The translations under genes and the position numbers were made by a program. Below the pieces are notes generated by a model. The model was given only the letters and a program-made list of their open reading frames with translations, did no database searches and was not told where the DNA came from. From an uncultured Campylobacter sp. (GTDB lineage Bacteria; Campylobacterota; Campylobacteria; Campylobacterales; Campylobacteraceae): a DNA stretch of 8,839 nt. The DNA lies in contig NZ_CAJPMA010000072.1 in NCBI RefSeq assembly GCF_905371695.1, positions 1 through 8,839 of the forward strand, written 5' to 3'. Positions 4,873 through 8,839 of this stretch are shown here, piece after piece; the first letter of the stretch is position 1, and every line of letters starts with the position of its first letter.

Positions 4873-7531
4873 GATTTCAGAAATAGCAAACGAGCTGGGA
4901 TACCCAAGTAAAGAGATAGTAGAAAAAGCTCAACAGCTCGGTTTAAAGGTTAAAACGCATTCAAACGCCGTTAGTCTAGAAGAAGCCGAAGCCATATACG
5001 AATACGTACAATCGGGCGTAATCCCCGAAAAATTTAAGAAAAAAACGCAGAGCGCAAAGCCTAAAAGCGATGCTAAAAAAAGCGCGAAATCGGACACAAA
5101 AGGCGACGAAAAGCAAAGCGCGGAGGAAAATTTAGCAAAGGATAAAACCGCAAAGGCCGCGAAATCAAAAACCGCTAAACCGCAAGAAGACGCTAAAATT
5201 TCGTCAAAATCCGCGCCAGATTCAAGCGAGGAATCTAAAATTTTAGAGCCCGAGCAAAATTTAAAAGAGGCTAAAAAAACAGAAGAGCAGCCTAAAATCC
5301 CCGAGCCCGTTAAAGAAAGTCTAGCCGATGCGAGCCAAAAGCGTCGCGGACTGGTTATCGTTAAAAAAGCCAAATCCCAAGAACCCGCACGCCCGGAGCG
5401 AAGGGTTAGCGCTCCTGCGTTAGAGATAAATAGCCTGCAAAGTATGTTTTCAAACAGCGACGAAAATTTGGCTCGCAAAAAGAAAAAAGATAAAAAGCCC
5501 GTCCAAACGCACAAAAAAGAGGGCGCGCAAAAGATGGACCTACTTGGCGGAAGCGATTTTGCCGATATCGTGATTGAGGATGAAGACGTAGTCGTATTGC
5601 CAGATTTTACTTTCCGCGCGCCTACGCCGCAACCAGCGCAGAAAACCAATCAACCTAACGTTTTTAGAAATTCGCAAAACCAAGCGGCAAATCCGTTTGA
5701 AGGCGGTATCCAGCGCCGCGCTCGCAAAAAACACAAAAAGCCCGAGCGCGCTCAAAATTTAGAGGCCGTAACGCAGGTTAATATCCCGAAAGAAATTCGC
5801 GTTTACGAGTTTGCCGAGAAGCTGAATAAGCAGCCTAGCGAGATCATAGGAAAGCTTTTTATGCTGGGCATGATGACTACTAAAAACGACTTTTTAGACG
5901 AGGATGCGATCGAAATTTTAGCCGACGAGTTTAACGTCGAGGTAAATATCATAGACGATACCCAGGACTTCGACTACGTAGCCGCATACGAAGAAGAACG
6001 CCGAGACGATGAAAATTTAGAGCCGCGCGCGCCGGTGATTACTATTATGGGTCACGTCGATCACGGTAAAACGAGCCTGCTAGATTATATCCGCAAAACT
6101 CGCGTGGCTTCGGGCGAAGCGGGCGGCATCACGCAGCACGTAGGCGCTTATATGGTAAATAAAAACGGTAAGAATATCACCTTTATCGATACCCCCGGCC
6201 ACGAGGCGTTTACCGCGATGAGGGCGCGCGGAGCGGGAGTTACCGATATAGTAATCGTAGTAGTCGCCGCGGACGACGGCGTCAAGCCTCAGACCAAAGA
6301 AGCGATAAACCATGCAAAAGCAGCGGGCGTACCGATAATCATCGCTATAAACAAGATGGATAAAGAGGCGGCGAATCCTGATTTGGTTAAAACGGGTCTT
6401 GCAGAGCTTGACGTAATGCCTACCGAGTGGGGCGGACAGCACGAGTTCGTACCTATCTCGGCAAAAACCGGAGCCGGCATAGACGAACTTCTTGAAATCG
6501 TGCTTTTGCAGGCGGAAATTTTAGATTTAAAAGCCAATCCTAACGCAAGCGCGAAAGCTACCGTAATAGAAAGCTCGCTTCAAAAAGGGCGCGGCCCCGT
6601 GGCTACTATAATCGTAGAAAACGGCTCGTTAAAAGTAGGTGATACGGTGGTTGCGGGTGTGGCTTACGGTAAGATAAGAAGCCTGCTTGACGATCAGGGG
6701 CGGAATTTAAAGCAAATTCGTCCTGGCGAATGCGGCGTCATCGTAGGTCTTAGCGAAGTGGCCGAGGCGGGCGAGACGCTAATTAGCGTTAAAACCGATA
6801 AAGAAGCGCGCGAGTACGCCCAGAAAAAAGCCGAATATTTGCGCCAAAAAGAACTTAGTAAATCGACTAAGGTCAGCATCGACGAGCTTAGCGCTAAAAT
6901 CGCCGAAGGCGAGCTAAAAACGCTGCCGGTTATCGTAAAAGCGGACGTTCAAGGCTCTCTTGAAGCGTTAAAAGTGAGCCTTGAAAAGCTAGCCAACGAC
7001 GAAGTAAAAGTAAATATAATCCATTCGGGCGTGGGCGGTATTACCCAAAGCGACGTCGCGCTAGCCGGAGCCAGCGAAAACTGCGTGATACTTGGCTTTA
7101 ATATCCGCCCGACCGGCGAAATTAAAGAAAAAGCCAAAGAAAGCGGCATAGAGATAAAAACCTATAACGTAATTTATAATCTAATCGACGACGTTAAGGC
7201 GATTTTAGGCGGTCTAATGTCGCCGGTAATCCGCGAAGAGCAGCTCGGTCAAGCGCAGGTTCGTCAAGTTATAAACGTCCCTAAAATAGGCGCGATCGCA
7301 GGTTGTATCGTGACCGAGGGCACGATAAACAGAGGCGCTAAAATTCGCTTAATCAGAAACGGCGTAGTCGTCCACGAGGGTACGGTAAGCTCGCTAAAAC
7401 GCTTTAAAGACGACGTTAAAGAGGTCGCCAAAGGCTACGAGTGCGGCGTAGGCATAGACGGTTACAACGACATTAGAGAAGGCGATTATATCGAAAGCTT
7501 TAAAGAGATAGAGGAGCAAGCGAGCCTATGA
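4859..7531 (+). CDS. infB: Translation initiation factor IF-2
   Basis: GTPase that brings formyl-Met-tRNA to the 30S P site and promotes 50S joining. The 890 residues divide as follows: an IF2N module (1-~51, RISEIANELGYPSKEIVEKAQ region); a long charged Lys/Glu/Ala-rich linker (~60-305); a second IF2N-like module (~312-362, VYEFAEKLNKQPSEIIGKLF); the G domain (~390-555); a beta-barrel (~560-645); and the C-terminal domains ending at ESFKEIEEQASL. GTPase motifs are all intact: GHVDHGKT (398-405), GGITQHVG switch I (422-429), DTPGH (444-448, His448 catalytic), NKMD (498-501) and SAK (534-536). The start overlaps ylxR by 14 bases and has a strong ribosome binding site. The stop overlaps the rbfA start (ATGA). 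Length matches E. coli IF2 (890). A possible internal start at codon 226 is listed as a finding. Confidence 0.98.
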   Translation: MSNVRISEIANELGYPSKEIVEKAQQLGLKVKTHSNAVSLEEAEAIYEYVQSGVIPEKFKKKTQSAKPKSDAKKSAKSDTKGDEKQSAEENLAKDKTAKAAKSKTAKPQEDAKISSKSAPDSSEESKILEPEQNLKEAKKTEEQPKIPEPVKESLADASQKRRGLVIVKKAKSQEPARPERRVSAPALEINSLQSMFSNSDENLARKKKKDKKPVQTHKKEGAQKMDLLGGSDFADIVIEDEDVVVLPDFTFRAPTPQPAQKTNQPNVFRNSQNQAANPFEGGIQRRARKKHKKPERAQNLEAVTQVNIPKEIRVYEFAEKLNKQPSEIIGKLFMLGMMTTKNDFLDEDAIEILADEFNVEVNIIDDTQDFDYVAAYEEERRDDENLEPRAPVITIMGHVDHGKTSLLDYIRKTRVASGEAGGITQHVGAYMVNKNGKNITFIDTPGHEAFTAMRARGAGVTDIVIVVVAADDGVKPQTKEAINHAKAAGVPIIIAINKMDKEAANPDLVKTGLAELDVMPTEWGGQHEFVPISAKTGAGIDELLEIVLLQAEILDLKANPNASAKATVIESSLQKGRGPVATIIVENGSLKVGDTVVAGVAYGKIRSLLDDQGRNLKQIRPGECGVIVGLSEVAEAGETLISVKTDKEAREYAQKKAEYLRQKELSKSTKVSIDELSAKIAEGELKTLPVIVKADVQGSLEALKVSLEKLANDEVKVNIIHSGVGGITQSDVALAGASENCVILGFNIRPTGEIKEKAKESGIEIKTYNVIYNLIDDVKAILGGLMSPVIREEQLGQAQVRQVINVPKIGAIAGCIVTEGTINRGAKIRLIRNGVVVHEGTVSSLKRFKDDVKEVAKGYECGVGIDGYNDIREGDYIESFKEIEEQASL

Positions 7532-7887
7532 ATGCCGCCGAGATAAAGCGCATGCGTACGGAAAGCGTGCTAAAAGAGCTAATTCCGGAGGCTTTGGCTA
7601 CGCTTGAAGACAGTATGCTAAAAGGGCTTTGCGTGACGGACGTAGAGTGTAAAAAAGGGCGCTACGACGCGTTCGTATATCTTGATAAAATGGCATTCGA
7701 CGAGCGCGAACAAGAGTACGTTTTAGCTCATTTAAAGCGCGTCGCGCGTCATATACAAAACCACTGCATGGCGGCGGAAGGCTGGTATAGGGCGCCGAAT
7801 TTTCACTTTAAATTCGACGACCGCTTGGAATATCAAAATAAAATGGATAGCCTGTTTGAGAAAATTTCAAAGGATTTGGGCAAATGA
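7528..7887 (+). CDS. rbfA: 30S ribosome-binding factor A (RbfA)
   Basis: KH-fold factor that binds the small subunit and helps mature the 5' end of 16S rRNA. The 119 residues are a normal length. The N-terminus (IKRMRTESVLKELIPEAL) matches the family's R..R....L...I..IL pattern, the middle strand DVECKKGRYDAFVYL fits the beta region, and the C-terminal signature is PNFHFKFDDRLEYQNKMDSL (90-109), equivalent to PxLxFxxDxSxExxxxI. The gene starts within an ATGA overlap with infB, with GAGGAG (7511-7516) 11 bases upstream, and ends in another ATGA overlap with rimP, so the three are likely translated in a coupled way. Confidence 0.92.
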   Translation: MNAAEIKRMRTESVLKELIPEALATLEDSMLKGLCVTDVECKKGRYDAFVYLDKMAFDEREQEYVLAHLKRVARHIQNHCMAAEGWYRAPNFHFKFDDRLEYQNKMDSLFEKISKDLGK

Positions 7888-8297
7888 ATAATTTAGAAAC
7901 GCTGATCGCGCAATGCGGCGTAGAGCTTTACGATACCGAGATCTCAAACGAAAACGGCAGAACGATTTATAGAATTTTCATCGCCAAGCAAGGCGGCGTG
8001 AGCCTAGACGACTGCGAAGCGGTTAGTCGCTTGCTTTCGCCGATTTTTGACGTAGAGCCGCCCGTTTCGGGGGACTATAATTTAGAAGTTAGCTCGCCCG
8101 GATTAGAGCGTAAATTAAGCGAACCGAGGCATTTTAAGGCGAGCCTGGGCGAACTGGTAAAAATACAAGCGGCGGATAAAATTTCGGGCAGGCTTATTAA
8201 AGCGAACGACGAAACGATCGCCGTGCAAAACGACGACGGCGTATTCGAGATAGAAATTGGCGCGATTAAAAAAGCGCGAACTTACGTGGAGTGGTAA
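7884..8297 (+). CDS. rimP: Ribosome maturation factor RimP
   Basis: Factor for early 30S assembly, acting around S12 in E. coli. The 137 residues carry the RimP signature YNLEVSSPGLERKL (65-78) between an N-terminal alpha/beta domain (VELYDTEISNENGRTIYRIFI, 13-33) and a C-terminal SH3-like barrel (~85-137). Start: ATG in a 4-base overlap with rbfA, with AAAGGA (7869-7874) 9 bases upstream. In E. coli rimP precedes nusA-infB; here it follows rbfA and no nusA is present, an arrangement I recall from Campylobacter. The stop codon directly abuts the fhs ATG. Confidence 0.92.
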   Translation: MNNLETLIAQCGVELYDTEISNENGRTIYRIFIAKQGGVSLDDCEAVSRLLSPIFDVEPPVSGDYNLEVSSPGLERKLSEPRHFKASLGELVKIQAADKISGRLIKANDETIAVQNDDGVFEIEIGAIKKARTYVEW

Positions 8298-8839
8298 ATG
8301 TTAAGCGATATCGAGATCACGCATCAAGCCGCGCTGGCGCCGATAAGCCAAATTGCGAAAAAACTTGGATTAACGGGCGATGAAGTCGAGCCGTACGGAA
8401 AATTTAAGGCTAAAATTTCGCCTCGTCTGGGTGCGTCTAAATCAAAGCTTATTCTAGTAACGGCCACTAACCCGACGCCTTACGGCGAGGGCAAAACTAC
8501 GATGTCTATCGGGCTTGCAGACGCGCTTTCTCGTCTAAACAAGCGCGTTTGCCTAGCGCTTCGCGAGCCTAGTCTGGGGCCCGTATTCGGTATAAAAGGC
8601 GGCGCGGCGGGCGGCGGATACTCGCAGCTTGCGCCGATGGAGGATCTAAATTTGCATTTTACGGGCGACTTTCATGCAATAACGTCGGCGAATAACCTAA
8701 TCGCCGCTATGATAGATAATTCGCTTTATCAAGGCAATCCGTTAAAAATAGGCAAAATTTTATGGAAGCGCTGTATGGATATGAACGACCGCGCTGCTGG
8801 CAAAAATCGCGGCGGAACAAGGCGTGCGGCATTGGGTGC
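8298..8839 (+). CDS. fhs: Formate-tetrahydrofolate ligase, 5' part (cut by window end)
   Basis: Makes 10-formyl-THF from formate, THF and ATP, feeding purine synthesis and Met-tRNA formylation; cytosolic. About 180 of the usual ~550-560 residues are present. Family landmarks are the N-terminus MLSDIEITHQAALAPI, the P-loop TPYGEGKTT (60-68), REPSLGPVFGIKGGAAGGGY (89-108), DLNLHFTGDFHAI (116-128) and WKRCMDMNDRA (156-166). GGAG (8288-8291) sits 6 bases before the ATG, and the gene abuts rimP with no gap, so it is probably the last known member of the infB transcript. After residue 166 the in-frame translation (AGKNRGGTRR) no longer resembles the family, but a neighbouring frame does and the original frame fits again from 8826. 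I read this as indel errors near a contig edge; a real frameshift cannot be excluded. The loop around residues 150-153 also looks 2-3 residues short. Confidence 0.9.
   Translation, partial: MLSDIEITHQAALAPISQIAKKLGLTGDEVEPYGKFKAKISPRLGASKSKLILVTATNPTPYGEGKTTMSIGLADALSRLNKRVCLALREPSLGPVFGIKGGAAGGGYSQLAPMEDLNLHFTGDFHAITSANNLIAAMIDNSLYQGNPLKIGKILWKRCMDMNDRAAGKNRGGTRRAALG

Noticed and set aside
4930..5649. Long minus-strand open frame (239 codons) opposite infB
   Set aside because: It is opposite the low-complexity Lys/Glu/Ala linker of IF2, where GC-rich third positions keep the reverse frame open. It encodes a Ser/Phe/Leu-rich sequence with no recognisable motif.
5030..5780. Lys/Ala/Glu-rich stretch in IF2 as a repeat or foreign insertion
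   Set aside because: Variable charged linkers between IF2N and the G domain are normal for IF2, and codon use matches the rest of the gene.
6080..7149. Several minus-strand open frames opposite the G domain and C-terminus of infB
   Set aside because: Shadow frames of a highly conserved gene; none has a convincing start context or motif.
8794..8839. Tail of the window as a second gene or foreign DNA joined to fhs
   Set aside because: The +1 frame (LLAKIAAEQGVRHWV) looks protein-like, but a simpler reading with small indels restores an Fhs-like sequence and returns to the original frame. It is kept as a sequencing-error finding, not a new gene.

Overview
The window looks like an ordinary chromosomal housekeeping stretch from a Campylobacter-like member of the Campylobacterota. 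The GC content is moderate (mid-40s percent by rough eye count), which would suit the C. rectus/showae/curvus/concisus side of the genus better than C. jejuni. That placement is an inference from gene order, codon habits (Leu as TTA/CTA/CTT, many AAATTT words) and protein families; no database search was possible. All ten genes are on the plus strand and tightly packed. No gene-free stretch reaches 100 bases, and I see no tRNA, rRNA, CRISPR array, insertion sequence, phage gene or integration site.

Layout. Positions 52-882 hold tyrA (prephenate dehydrogenase, tyrosine synthesis). After a 69-base gap with a possible promoter and a small AT-rich inverted repeat comes a membrane-anchored M23 peptidoglycan endopeptidase (952-2319). 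A 55-base gap with a good sigma-70-type promoter leads to lpxC (first committed step of lipid A synthesis), a half-length TsaB-like gene (tRNA t6A synthesis) and thrB (homoserine kinase). All three lack ATG at the annotated start (GTG, TTG, TTG). After 22 A-rich bases comes a translation block: ylxR/DUF448, infB (IF2), rbfA and rimP, coupled by overlaps of 14, 4 and 4 bases. The 5' part of fhs (formate-tetrahydrofolate ligase) follows with no gap and runs off the window end.

How the genes work together. The first half mixes envelope building (M23 hydrolase, LpxC) with amino-acid synthesis (TyrA, ThrB) and tRNA modification (TsaB-like). The second half is the conserved initiation/30S-maturation cluster, without nusA and with rimP after rbfA. 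Fhs supplies 10-formyl-THF, the formyl donor for the initiator Met-tRNA that IF2 binds, so its position behind infB-rbfA-rimP is functionally sensible, although this link is inference.

I do not find a novel biological system. The points most worth a second look are: the start of the TsaB-like gene, where an AUA or AUC codon fits the ribosome binding site and protein fold better than the first standard start; the half-length of that protein; and the last ~90 bases of fhs, where the reading frame appears to slip out and back, most likely sequence error at a contig edge.
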